Notes under the pieces: model-generated
What the model was told of the DNA's origin: nothing
The model's input: only the letters and a program-made list of their open reading frames with translations
Databases searched by the model: none
Position numbers and translations under genes: made by a program
DNA from: Thalassobaculum fulvum
GTDB taxonomy: Bacteria; Pseudomonadota; Alphaproteobacteria; Thalassobaculales; Thalassobaculaceae
Direction of reading: 5' to 3'
Assembly: GCF_014652915.1 (NCBI RefSeq)
Contig: NZ_BMZS01000004.1
Location: 310,001-374,000 of the forward strand
DNA: 64,000 nucleotides
In this document: one piece after another, positions 39,859-47,816 of the stretch
Numbering within the stretch: position 1 is the stretch's first letter
How the letters are laid out: each line of letters starts with the position of its first letter

Positions 39859-39878
39859 CGCCCGCCGGTCGGCGGGCG
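39859..39878 (-). promoter_or_regulatory. ndk leader hairpin
   Basis: Perfect 9-bp stem CGCCCGCCG / CGGCGGGCG with a 2-base loop, directly downstream of the predicted ndk -10 element. It would form at the 5' end of the ndk mRNA and might stabilise it, or represent an operator. Confidence 0.4.
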
Positions 39879-39879
39879 C

Positions 39880-39908
39880 CTTATAGCGGCGGGAGTGCGG
39901 CCGGGCAA
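39880..39908 (-). promoter_or_regulatory. promoter of ndk
   Basis: Minus-strand -35 TTGCCC (39908-39903), 17-base spacer, -10 TATAAG (39885-39880) within GCTATAAG, the alphaproteobacterial housekeeping form. The -35 hexamer lies inside the hairpin at 39897-39921. Confidence 0.6.
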
Positions 39909-39921
39909 GCAGCCCGGCCGC
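39897..39921 (-). terminator. hairpin after the TRAP operon
   Basis: Ten-base-pair stem GCGGCCGGGC / GCCCGGCCGC with a 5-base loop, 19 bases after the dctM stop. No T-run follows, so termination would be weak or factor-assisted. The ndk -35 element is embedded in the same bases. Confidence 0.45.
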
Positions 39922-39939
39922 CGGGCGCCGCCGCCGGGC

Positions 39940-41517
39940 TCAGCGCAGCAGCATGGTGATTTCCGGGAACAGCAGCACCAGCAGCAGGACGAACAGCTGG
40001 ATCCCGATGAACGGCAGGAACCCGCGGAAGATGTCGGGCAGCGTGATGTACGGCGGCGCCACCGACTTGAGGTAGAACGCAGCCGGCCCGAACGGCGGCG
40101 ACAGGAAGCTGACCTGCATGTTCACGCAGAACAGGATGCCGAACCAGACGGACACGAAGGCGGCGTCGAGCGACCCGAACAGCCCCAGTTCCTCGACCGG
40201 CAGCTTCTTCACGATCGGCAGGAACACCGGCATCACCAGCAGGACGATGCCGGTCCAGTCCATGAAGGCGCCGAGGAACAGGAAGATCAGCATCATCACG
40301 GCGAGGACGCCCATGGTGGCCATGTCCGCCCCGACGATCAGGTTGGCCACGTAGGTCGGCCCGCCGGCGATCGTATAGGCGCCGGCCAGGGCGGTGGCGC
40401 CGAAGGTCACCCAGATGATGGTTCCGGTCGACTTCCAGGTCCGCATCAGCGCTTCGCGCAGCAGGGTCATGGAGAACTCGCCGCGCGCGGCGATCAGCAG
40501 CAGCACCGCCACCGTCCCGATCCCGGCGGCCTCGGTGATGCCGGTGATGCCGCCGTAGATCGAGCCGAGCACCACGAACACCACCGCGAGCGGCGCCACC
40601 AGGCCCTTGCCGCGGGCCCAGGCCTCCAGCGCGGTCTGCTTGCCGACCACCAGGAACACGTGGGCGACCGCGATCCCGAGCAGCACCAGGCAGGTCACCA
40701 GCGTCGTGGTGTCGGCCAGGGCGGTGTCTTCCTCGATGGTGCCGAGGCCGTGCAGGAACACCCAGCGGACGGTCAACACCAGCGCCGCCGCCGCCGCGAC
40801 CATGATCAGCAGGGTGATGCCGAGCCTGGCCTTCTTCGATCCGGTCATGTCGTCCGGCGACGGCTCCGGAAGCGGCGCCTCCTCCGGGCGCAGCCGGGTG
40901 CGGACCAGGATGTACACGATGTAGAGGCCGGCCAGGATGAAGCCGGGCACGAAGGCGGCCTTGAACAGGGCATGGATCGAGGTCTCGGTGATCAGCCCGT
41001 AGAAGATCAGCACGATCGAGGGCGGGATCATGGTTCCGAGCGAGCCGGAGGCGCAGATCGTGCCGATCGCCAGGTCCTGGTTGTAGCCGAGCCGCAGCAT
41101 CTGCGGCAGCGCGATCAGGCCCAGCAGCACGACCTCGCCGCCGATGATCCCCGACATCGCCGCCATGACGATCGCCATGATCGCGGTCACCACCGCGATC
41201 CCGCCGCGGGTCCGCGACAGCCACAGGTTCAGGGACGAGTACATGTCGCGGGCGATGTTCGACCGCTCGAGCAAGGTCGCCATGAAGATGAACAGCGGTA
41301 CCGAGATCAGCACGTAGTTCGTGGTGATGCTGTACAGCCGCTGCGCGAGGATGTTGAGCGGACCGGTGCCGAAGCTCGAGAACAGCAGGTCGGGGCCGAA
41401 CTTCAGCACCAGCACCACGACCGCCAGGAAGCCCGACGCGAAGCCGAGCGGCATGCCGATGGCCAGCAGCACCAGCATGCCGACCAGCAGGATCAGCGAG
41501 ATCGTCCCGATGTCCAC
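39940..41517 (-). CDS. dctM: TRAP transporter large permease (DctM)
   Basis: Large membrane subunit of a tripartite ATP-independent periplasmic transporter, driving uptake with the sodium gradient. The 525-residue protein has 12 or more hydrophobic segments and DctM motifs such as 'AIGMPLGFASGFLAVVV', 'ASGSLGTMIPPSIVLIFYG' and 'GAFMDWTGIVLLVMPVFLPI'. It is longer than typical (about 430) because of an insert at about 225-320 containing a charged stretch and extra spans, as seen in one subfamily. Last gene of a dctP-dctQ-dctM operon; stop is followed by the hairpin 39897-39921. Confidence 0.92.
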   Translation of the reverse strand: MDIGTISLILLVGMLVLLAIGMPLGFASGFLAVVVLVLKFGPDLLFSSFGTGPLNILAQRLYSITTNYVLISVPLFIFMATLLERSNIARDMYSSLNLWLSRTRGGIAVVTAIMAIVMAAMSGIIGGEVVLLGLIALPQMLRLGYNQDLAIGTICASGSLGTMIPPSIVLIFYGLITETSIHALFKAAFVPGFILAGLYIVYILVRTRLRPEEAPLPEPSPDDMTGSKKARLGITLLIMVAAAAALVLTVRWVFLHGLGTIEEDTALADTTTLVTCLVLLGIAVAHVFLVVGKQTALEAWARGKGLVAPLAVVFVVLGSIYGGITGITEAAGIGTVAVLLLIAARGEFSMTLLREALMRTWKSTGTIIWVTFGATALAGAYTIAGGPTYVANLIVGADMATMGVLAVMMLIFLFLGAFMDWTGIVLLVMPVFLPIVKKLPVEELGLFGSLDAAFVSVWFGILFCVNMQVSFLSPPFGPAAFYLKSVAPPYITLPDIFRGFLPFIGIQLFVLLLVLLFPEITMLLR

Positions 41518-41533
41518 GGGGGGTGCTCCGATG

Positions 41534-42118
41534 TCAGGTCGACGACCGGCCGCCGGTCCCGGAGGGATCGCGCGGGGTGTCGAGGTTGGCCGGAACGTCG
41601 AGGTCGTCGGCCGGGTCGTGCGACACCGGCTCCCGGTTCCAGTCGTGGATCAGGTTGGAGATCGACTGCACCGCCAGCAGCACCAGGGTCAGCAGGATCA
41701 GCGGCTTGATGGTCGCCGGGATCGGCGGGTCCCAGGCGGTCCCGAAGGTCTCCCAGCGCAGCAGCTTGGCCTTGGCCTCCCCGAAGCCGCCCCACACCAC
41801 CGCGAAGGCGAAGATGCACACGCAGACCACCGACAGCACGTCGAAGGTCTGGCGCAGCCGGCGCGGCACCATGTCGTAGATGATGAAGATCCGGATGTGG
41901 CTCCGCTGCTGGAGGGCGTACAGGCCCGCGGTCAAGTAGATCCCGCCGCCGACCCACAGCGACATCTCGTTGACCCACAGCGTCGGTGCGCCGAGCACGT
42001 AGCGCACGAAGACTTCGTAGAAGATGATGGCGACCACGAACGCCGGCGCCCACATCGCGACCCGGCTGATGGCGATCGTGATGCGATCGAGCCAGCCGGT
42101 TACCTCATGCTCAACCAT
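41534..42118 (-). CDS. dctQ: TRAP transporter small permease (DctQ)
   Basis: Small membrane subunit of the TRAP transporter, 194 residues with four hydrophobic segments. Typical DctQ features are 'NEMSLWVGGGIYLTAGLYAL' near the middle and 'RSHIRIFIIYDMVPRRLRQTF' after the second span. It lies between dctP (104-base gap with a strong hairpin) and dctM (16-base gap). A polar Asp-rich tail ends the protein. Substrate cannot be inferred. Confidence 0.9.
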   Translation of the reverse strand: MVEHEVTGWLDRITIAISRVAMWAPAFVVAIIFYEVFVRYVLGAPTLWVNEMSLWVGGGIYLTAGLYALQQRSHIRIFIIYDMVPRRLRQTFDVLSVVCVCIFAFAVVWGGFGEAKAKLLRWETFGTAWDPPIPATIKPLILLTLVLLAVQSISNLIHDWNREPVSHDPADDLDVPANLDTPRDPSGTGGRSST

Positions 42119-42171
42119 CCAGCCGTCCCCCGGTTGCGCGGTTCAGACGCCTCGGGACGGCGCACGGCCGA

Positions 42172-42197
42172 GGCGGGGGCCGCAAGCGCCCCCCGCC
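42172..42197 (-). promoter_or_regulatory. intercistronic hairpin between dctP and dctQ
   Basis: Stem GGCGGGGG / CCCCCGCC with a 10-base loop in the dctP-dctQ gap. Such structures often protect the upstream dctP message and keep the binding protein in excess over the permeases; that role is inferred. Confidence 0.4.
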
Positions 42198-42222
42198 CCA
42201 CCGTCCGTCCCGGCGGACGATC

Positions 42223-43248
42223 CTAGTTGATCAGGCCGAGCTGGGTCAGGAACTTGACGTGGCTGTCGACCAGCGCCCGCGCCTCCGGGGTCTTGTCGGC
42301 CCAGCCCTGCCAGGCCGTCTGCGCCGCCTTGCGGAACGTCGCGCGGTCCTCGGCCGACCAGTCGTGCAGGGTGACGCCCTGCGCGCGCAGCTTGGCGGCC
42401 GCCTCCGAGTTCTTGATCTCGAAGGTCATGGCGGTCTGGAACGCCAGCTTCTGCATCGCGACCTGCATGATGCGCTTCAGGTGCTCCGGCAACGCGTCCC
42501 ACTTGGCCTTGTTGATCGCCAGATGGTCGGACGGCATGGAGTGGAAGCCCGGATAGGTCGCGTGCTTGACCAGGTCGTACAGGCCGAGGCCGACGTTGTT
42601 GGCCAGGCCGGATGCGTCGGCGCCGTCGATGATCTTGGTCTCGAGCGCGGTGAAGATCTCGGTGAAGTCCATCACGATCGGCTTGGCGCCGAGCGAGGCG
42701 AAGATCTCGGTCTCGAGGCCCGGCGGCGACCGGAACTTGAAGTCCTTCAGGTCGTCGATGCCCCGGATCGGCTTGGACGACGCCAGCGACTCCTGGCCGT
42801 ACACCCACCAGCCGATCAGTTCCATGTCGTACTTGTTGTACAGCTTGTTGGCCGCCTCGAAGCCGCCGTTGTACAGCCAGGCGTACTGCTGCCAGGGCGT
42901 GTCGTAGCCGCCCATGATGTCGCCGACGAACTGGAAGGCCGGGTTCTTGCCGGTCTGGTAGGCGCCGCCGGTCATGTCGCCGTCGAGGATGCCGGTCGCC
43001 GCCGCGTCGAAGGTCTCCACCGACTTCACGACCGACGACGAGTAGAACATCTCGATCTTGAGCTGGCCGTTCGACATCGTCTGGACGTCGTCGACGAACT
43101 GCGCGGCCAGCTTGCCCGACACCGTCTCCGGCGCGTAGTGGGTCTGGATCCGCAGGGTGTAGGTCTCGGCCGCGGTCGCCGCGAAGCCGGCGCCGGCGAC
43201 CATGCCCGCGACCAGCAGGCCGGTCAGACTCTTCGTGATGGTGTTCAT
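42223..43248 (-). CDS. dctP: TRAP transporter substrate-binding protein (DctP/TakP-like)
   Basis: Periplasmic binding protein of the TRAP system, 341 residues with a signal peptide cleaved near Ala27. The DctP fold is shown by 'LRIQTHYAPETVSGKLAAQF', 'FKFRSPPGLETEIFASLGAKP' (the carboxylate-binding Arg region) and 'TALETKIIDGADA'. The 'FRSPPGLxxEIF' form resembles the TakP group, which binds 2-oxoacids as a dimer, so a 2-oxo acid or similar monocarboxylate is a reasonable guess but not proven. First gene of the operon; the leader holds a hairpin (43321-43346) and a candidate operator (43448-43473). Confidence 0.9.
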   Translation of the reverse strand: MNTITKSLTGLLVAGMVAGAGFAATAAETYTLRIQTHYAPETVSGKLAAQFVDDVQTMSNGQLKIEMFYSSSVVKSVETFDAAATGILDGDMTGGAYQTGKNPAFQFVGDIMGGYDTPWQQYAWLYNGGFEAANKLYNKYDMELIGWWVYGQESLASSKPIRGIDDLKDFKFRSPPGLETEIFASLGAKPIVMDFTEIFTALETKIIDGADASGLANNVGLGLYDLVKHATYPGFHSMPSDHLAINKAKWDALPEHLKRIMQVAMQKLAFQTAMTFEIKNSEAAAKLRAQGVTLHDWSAEDRATFRKAAQTAWQGWADKTPEARALVDSHVKFLTQLGLIN

Positions 43249-43320
43249 CGAGTTTCCTCCATTGATCCTCGACCGTCACCGGATCTCGCGCGGCGAGCGG
43301 CCCTGTGAGGGTCGTCCCTG

Positions 43321-43346
43321 CGGGCCGCATCGTGGCGTGCGGCCCG
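43321..43346. promoter_or_regulatory. hairpin in the dctP upstream region
   Basis: Nine-base-pair stem CGGGCCGCA / TGCGGCCCG with an 8-base loop, followed on the plus strand by CCTTTTCGGTTTT. On the minus strand it would lie in the dctP leader. It could be a leader structure, or a terminator blocking read-through on the plus strand. The whole 277-base gap (43249-43525) holds no gene. Confidence 0.35.
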
Positions 43347-43447
43347 GAGCCCTTTTCGGTTTTCCACGCGCAGACCACTCGTTCGAGCTTGTATGGTGGA
43401 ACTGCACGGAGTCGCGAACCTAGAGCACCGGCCCGGCTGCGACAAGG

Positions 43448-43473
43448 ATGATCGCCGTAAATGATACGATCAT
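43448..43473. promoter_or_regulatory. inverted repeat upstream of the TRAP operon, candidate operator
   Basis: ATGATCG...CGATCAT with a 12-base spacer, and nested inside it ATGAT-ACG-ATCAT (43461-43473), in a conspicuously AT-rich pocket between holC and dctP. TRAP operons are often controlled by GntR-family repressors binding short dyads of this kind. No regulator gene is adjacent. Confidence 0.45.
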
Positions 43474-43525
43474 CATATAACATTCTTGCGATGGATCGGA
43501 TTTGCCGGGGACCCGCCGGCATGGC

Positions 43526-43975
43526 CTAGCCGGCCTTCTCCCAGCCGCCGCGGTCGGTCTGGCGCCAGTACGTCAGGGCATGGCCGGCGTCGCGCGCCGC
43601 CTTCCAGCGCCGGCGGGCCGCCGCCACCGCCGCGTCGTCGCGGCCGTCGAACAGGTCGAACACCCGGGTCCAGGGCCCGAGGTCGGCCGCCTCGACGCCG
43701 TCCGTCAGGAACAGGAACCGGGCGGCGTTCGGGTTCTCGTCATCGGCGGTCAGCCAGATCGGCTGGTCGTCGGCAAAGCCGTCGCGGGCCGAGCCGTGCG
43801 GCAGCCAGGAGCGCTCCTCGTAGGTCCACAGCAGGCCGTTCAGCGCCTGCACCCGCTCGTCGCTGGCGGTCCGTACGACCGCCCGCTCGCCGGCCTGCAG
43901 GGTGCGCTCGAGCAGCTTCGGCAGGGCGCGCTCGAGCGGCGTGGCCGTCAGATGGTAGAATCCGATCTCGGTCAC
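43526..43975 (-). CDS. holC: DNA polymerase III subunit chi
   Basis: Chi subunit that links the clamp loader to single-strand-binding protein. The 149-residue product starts 'MTEIGFYHLTATPLERALPK', has 'LLERTLQAGERAVVR', 'LNGLLWTYEERSWLPHG' and the 'ARFLFLTDG' strand, which define the family. It lies 16 bases after pepA on the same strand, the usual pairing in alphaproteobacteria, and is probably co-transcribed with it. Confidence 0.93.
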   Translation of the reverse strand: MTEIGFYHLTATPLERALPKLLERTLQAGERAVVRTASDERVQALNGLLWTYEERSWLPHGSARDGFADDQPIWLTADDENPNAARFLFLTDGVEAADLGPWTRVFDLFDGRDDAAVAAARRRWKAARDAGHALTYWRQTDRGGWEKAG

Positions 43976-43991
43976 GCCGCCCGCCCGCTCG

Positions 43992-45464
43992 TCAGCGCTT
44001 CTCGACGTAGTCCCGGACCAGCCGGTCGAGCGCCCTCACCCCGAACCCGCTGGCGCCCTTCGGCGTGGTCGCGCGGTCCTTGCGCGACCAGGCCACGCCG
44101 GCGATGTCCATGTGGATCCATGGGGTCTTGTCGACGAACCGCTCCAGGAAGCAGGCCGCGGTGATCGCCCCGCCCCAGCGCGCGCCGGCGTTCTTCATGT
44201 CGGCGACGTCGCTGTCCATCATCTTATTGTAGGCGTCGCCGAGCGGCATCCGCCAGACCGCCTCGCCGGTCTCGTCGCCGGCCGCCTTCAGGGCGTCGGA
44301 CAGCTTGTCGTCGTTCGCGAAGTAGCCGCAGGTCTCCTCGCCCAGCGCCACCATCATGGCGCCGGTCAGGGTGGCGAGGTCGATCATGAAGGCCGGCTTG
44401 TACTTCTCCTTCGTGTACCAGAGCGCATCGGCCAGCACGAGCCGACCCTCGGCGTCGGTGTTGATGATCTCGATGGTCTGGCCGGACATCGAGGTGACGA
44501 TGTCGGACGGGCGCTGGGCGTTGCCGTCCGGCATGTTCTCGACCAGGCCGATCACGCCGATGACGTTGGCCTTGGCCTTGCGGCCGGCGACCGCCTTCAT
44601 CAGGCCAGCGACCACGCCGGCGCCGCCCATGTCGAACTTCATGTCCTCCATGCCGCCGGCCGGCTTGATCGAGATGCCGCCGGTGTCGAAGCACACACCC
44701 TTGCCGACGAACGCCACCGGCTGCTCGTTCTTGCCGCCGCCGTTCCAGCGCATGACCGCCAGCTTGGACTCCCGACGGCTGCCCTGGCCGACGCCGAGCA
44801 GCGCATTCATGCCGAGCTTGGCCATCTCCTTCTCGCCCAGTACCTCGACCTCGACGCCGAGCTTCTTCAGCTCCAGGCAGCGCTCGGCGAAGCTCTCCGG
44901 GTACAGGACGTTCGGCGGCTCCGACACCAGGTCGCGGGTGAACGCCACGCCCTCGGCGATCGCCGCCTCGACCTCGTACAGCTTCTTGGCCTCGGCATGG
45001 CCGTCGACCATGACGGTCAGCTTCTCGAGGCTCGGCCTGTCGTCCTTTTTCAGGGTCGTGCGGTACTTGTCGAACCGGTAGGACCGCAGCTCGGCGCCGA
45101 GCGCCAGATGCGCGGCCCGGGCCGCGCGCTCCTCGTCGCCGCTCTCGGTCACCACCGTGACCTCCTTCTCGCCCGACTGGGCGAGTGCCGCGTAGATGCC
45201 ACCGCCGGCCGCCTCGGCCCACTTCAGATCGAGCTTGGCCGGATCGCCGAGGCCGTACAGCAGCACCCGACCGGCCGGGGTGAACACGGTCAGGGTCTGG
45301 TGCGGCTTGCCGGTGAAGCGCGACCCGGCGATCGCCTTGCCGATCAGGCCGCCGCTCTCCTTGTCGATCGCCACCGCCGTCGGCGACAGCTTTCCGCCCT
45401 CGGCCACGGAGACGACGAGCGCTCCCTTCTTCGGACGTCCGGGCTTGGCGAAGGCGATCTTCAT
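43992..45464 (-). CDS. pepA: leucyl aminopeptidase
   Basis: Cytosolic M17 zinc/manganese aminopeptidase that forms hexamers; in some bacteria it also binds DNA. The 490-residue protein has an N-terminal macro-like domain and the C-terminal catalytic domain with metal-binding 'VGKGVCFDTGGISIKP', 'DMGGAGVVAG' and the signature 'NTDAEGRL'. ATG 45464 begins 'MKIAFAKPG', fitting the family. It is divergent from lptF across a 137-base gap that contains the lptF promoter. Confidence 0.96.
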   Translation of the reverse strand: MKIAFAKPGRPKKGALVVSVAEGGKLSPTAVAIDKESGGLIGKAIAGSRFTGKPHQTLTVFTPAGRVLLYGLGDPAKLDLKWAEAAGGGIYAALAQSGEKEVTVVTESGDEERAARAAHLALGAELRSYRFDKYRTTLKKDDRPSLEKLTVMVDGHAEAKKLYEVEAAIAEGVAFTRDLVSEPPNVLYPESFAERCLELKKLGVEVEVLGEKEMAKLGMNALLGVGQGSRRESKLAVMRWNGGGKNEQPVAFVGKGVCFDTGGISIKPAGGMEDMKFDMGGAGVVAGLMKAVAGRKAKANVIGVIGLVENMPDGNAQRPSDIVTSMSGQTIEIINTDAEGRLVLADALWYTKEKYKPAFMIDLATLTGAMMVALGEETCGYFANDDKLSDALKAAGDETGEAVWRMPLGDAYNKMMDSDVADMKNAGARWGGAITAACFLERFVDKTPWIHMDIAGVAWSRKDRATTPKGASGFGVRALDRLVRDYVEKR

Positions 45465-45536
45465 CTGGGGCTCCTCGAATCGCAGGGTCGCGGGTTGCGG
45501 GACGGCGGTCTTTGGGGTAGCCGTCGCCCGCGGGCG

Positions 45537-45565
45537 CTGTCAACGGACCGCGGGTCCGATATCAT
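45537..45565 (+). promoter_or_regulatory. candidate promoter of the lptF-lptG-lptD operon
   Basis: CTGTCA (45537-45542), 17-base spacer, TATCAT (45560-45565); four of six and five of six matches to the general consensus. It is placed 37 bases before the lptF ATG in the pepA/lptF divergent region. Confidence 0.5.
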
Positions 45566-45601
45566 GCGCCGACAAGCCTGTGAACGCGAGCCGGGGAAGG
45601 C

Positions 45602-46711
45602 ATGCGCATCAACCGCTACCTGGCCGGTCAGATCGTCACCGCGATGCTGTTCATCGTGGTGTCCATGACCTGCGTGATCTGGCTGTCGCAGTCGCTCCGG
45701 TTCGTCGACCTGATCGTGAACCGCGGCCTGCCGATCCCGAGCTTCATCTACCTCACGCTCATGCTGATGCCGACCTGGCTGTCGATCGTGCTGCCGGTCG
45801 CCGCGTTCGCCGCCACCCTGTTCGTCTACAACAAGATGACGAACGACCGCGAGATGGTGGTGCTGTCGGCCGCCGGGATGAGCCCGATCCGACTGGCCAC
45901 GCCGGCCCTGATGGTGGCGGTCGCGACCACCGCGCTGGCCTACCTGATGACGCTGTACCTGGTGCCGATGAGCTATCGCGGCTTCAAGGAGCTGCAGTTC
46001 CAGATCCGCCACAATTTCGACCATCTGGTGCTGCGCGAGGGCGAGTTCCGCTCGATCGGCGACGGGCTGACCGTGTACGTGCGGGCGCGCGAGGACCAGG
46101 GCCAGCTGGCCGGCATCGTGGTCCACGACCAGCGCAACCGGAAGCGGACCGTGACCCTGGTCGCCGAGCGCGGCGCCCTGGTGACCACGCCGGAAGGGCC
46201 GCGCGTGGTCATGGCGAACGGCTCGCGCCAGGAGCGCGACGCCGACACCGGCCGCGTCAACGTGCTGTACTTCGACCGCTACACCATCGACCTCGGCGCC
46301 ATGCGCGAGGAGGTCCAGCGCACCTTCCGGGACCAGAACGAACTGTTCATCGACGACCTGCTGTACCCGACCGAGCGCATCACCGACCCGAAGAACTTCG
46401 ACGAGTACGTCGCCGAAGGCCACCAGCGCCTGACCTCGCCGCTGCTGGCCCTGACCCTGACCACGATCGGGCTGGCGATCCTGCTGTCCGGCGAGTTCTC
46501 GCGGCGCGGCCAGACCGCACGGATCGTCGCCGCCATCGTGCTGGCCGGCACGGCGGAGGCCATGGGGCTCGGCTCGAAGTACCTGGCGGTGCGCTATCCG
46601 GCGCTGATCCCGGTGATGTGGCTGGCGGTGATCGGGCCGTTCCTGATCGCCCTGCTGACGATGACCCGGCGGCGCCTGCGCCGGCGCGGTCCGGCCCCGG
46701 TCACCGCGTGA
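45602..46711 (+). CDS. lptF: LPS export ABC transporter permease LptF
   Basis: One of two permeases of the LptB2FG complex that extracts lipopolysaccharide from the inner membrane. The 369-residue protein has six membrane spans (three near the N terminus from residue 12, three from about 280) flanking a periplasmic jellyroll domain. Family features include 'NKMTNDREMVVLSAAGMSPI' (coupling-helix region) and 'LTSPLLALTLTTIGLAILL'. Start ATG 45602 follows GGGGAAGGC. LptG follows after 7 bases. Confidence 0.94.
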   Translation: MRINRYLAGQIVTAMLFIVVSMTCVIWLSQSLRFVDLIVNRGLPIPSFIYLTLMLMPTWLSIVLPVAAFAATLFVYNKMTNDREMVVLSAAGMSPIRLATPALMVAVATTALAYLMTLYLVPMSYRGFKELQFQIRHNFDHLVLREGEFRSIGDGLTVYVRAREDQGQLAGIVVHDQRNRKRTVTLVAERGALVTTPEGPRVVMANGSRQERDADTGRVNVLYFDRYTIDLGAMREEVQRTFRDQNELFIDDLLYPTERITDPKNFDEYVAEGHQRLTSPLLALTLTTIGLAILLSGEFSRRGQTARIVAAIVLAGTAEAMGLGSKYLAVRYPALIPVMWLAVIGPFLIALLTMTRRRLRRRGPAPVTA

Positions 46712-46718
46712 GGGCACC

Positions 46719-47816
46719 ATGCGTCTGTCGCTGACCCTCTCGACCTATTTCGGCCGCCAGTTCGTGGTGTGGGTGCTCGGCACCTTCTCGGCGATCATGG
46801 GGATCGTGTTCCTGCTCGACCTGATCGAGCTGATGCGGCGCGGCTCCGGCAAGGAGGACGCGTACTTCGCGGTGCTGGTCGAGATGGCGCTCCTGAAGCT
46901 GCCGAACATGGGTCAGCAGATCCTGCCGTTCGCGGTGCTGTTCGGCTCCATGCTCGCCTTCACCCGCCTGACCCGAACCAACGAGCTGGTGGTGGCGCGC
47001 GCCGCCGGGGTGTCGGTCTGGCAGTTCCTGATGCCGGCGATCGCGGTGGCGCTGATGCTCGGCGCCCTCAAGGTCGGGGTGGTCAACCCGATCGCGTCGG
47101 TCATGACCGCCCGCTTCAACGCGCTCGAGGACACGGTCCTGCGCAACCGGGTCGACAGCTTCATGACCGTCGGCCAGGGCGGCCTGTGGATCCGCGAGCG
47201 CACCGAGGAGGGCCAGCACGTCCTGCACGCGCTCGCCGCCCGGCAGAACGACGCCGAACTGGCCGAGGTCCTGGTGATCCGGTTCGGCCCGCACGACGAG
47301 TTCCTCGAACGCCAGGACGCCCGCATCGCCCATCTCGGCCCCGGATACTGGGAGCTCAAGGACGTGGTGGTCACGTCGACCTCCGGCCGGCCCGAGCATC
47401 GCGACTCGATTCGGATACCGACACGCCTGACCATCCAGAACATCCAGGACAGCTTCGCCTCGCCCGAGACCATGTCGTTCTGGGAGCTCCCGGGCTTCAT
47501 CCGGATCCTCGAGAACGCCGGATTCTCCGCGGTCAAGCATCGGCTGTACTGGCACGCCCTGCTGGCCTCGCCGCTGCTGCTGACGGCCATGGTGCTGATC
47601 GCCGCCACCTTCTCGTTGCGGCTGACCCGGCGCGGCGGCACTCTGCTGTGGGCATCGAGCGGGCTGTTCACCGGATTCCTCCTGTACTTCATGTCGGACA
47701 TCGTCTTCGCACTGGGGCTTTCGTCCCGCATACCCGAGGTGCTGGCGGCCTGGACGCCCGCGACGGTGACCATGCTGCTCGGCATGACGAGCCTGTTGCA
47801 CCTCGAAGACGGATGA
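46719..47816 (+). CDS. lptG: LPS export ABC transporter permease LptG
   Basis: Partner permease to LptF in LPS export. The 365-residue protein has the same architecture: three N-terminal spans, periplasmic jellyroll, three C-terminal spans, with the 'FTRLTRTNELVVARAAGVSV' coupling-helix region and 'HRLYWHALLASPLLLTAMVL'. The stop overlaps the lptD start by 4 bases (ATGA), so translation of the inner- and outer-membrane parts of the machine is coupled. Confidence 0.94.
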   Translation: MRLSLTLSTYFGRQFVVWVLGTFSAIMGIVFLLDLIELMRRGSGKEDAYFAVLVEMALLKLPNMGQQILPFAVLFGSMLAFTRLTRTNELVVARAAGVSVWQFLMPAIAVALMLGALKVGVVNPIASVMTARFNALEDTVLRNRVDSFMTVGQGGLWIRERTEEGQHVLHALAARQNDAELAEVLVIRFGPHDEFLERQDARIAHLGPGYWELKDVVVTSTSGRPEHRDSIRIPTRLTIQNIQDSFASPETMSFWELPGFIRILENAGFSAVKHRLYWHALLASPLLLTAMVLIAATFSLRLTRRGGTLLWASSGLFTGFLLYFMSDIVFALGLSSRIPEVLAAWTPATVTMLLGMTSLLHLEDG

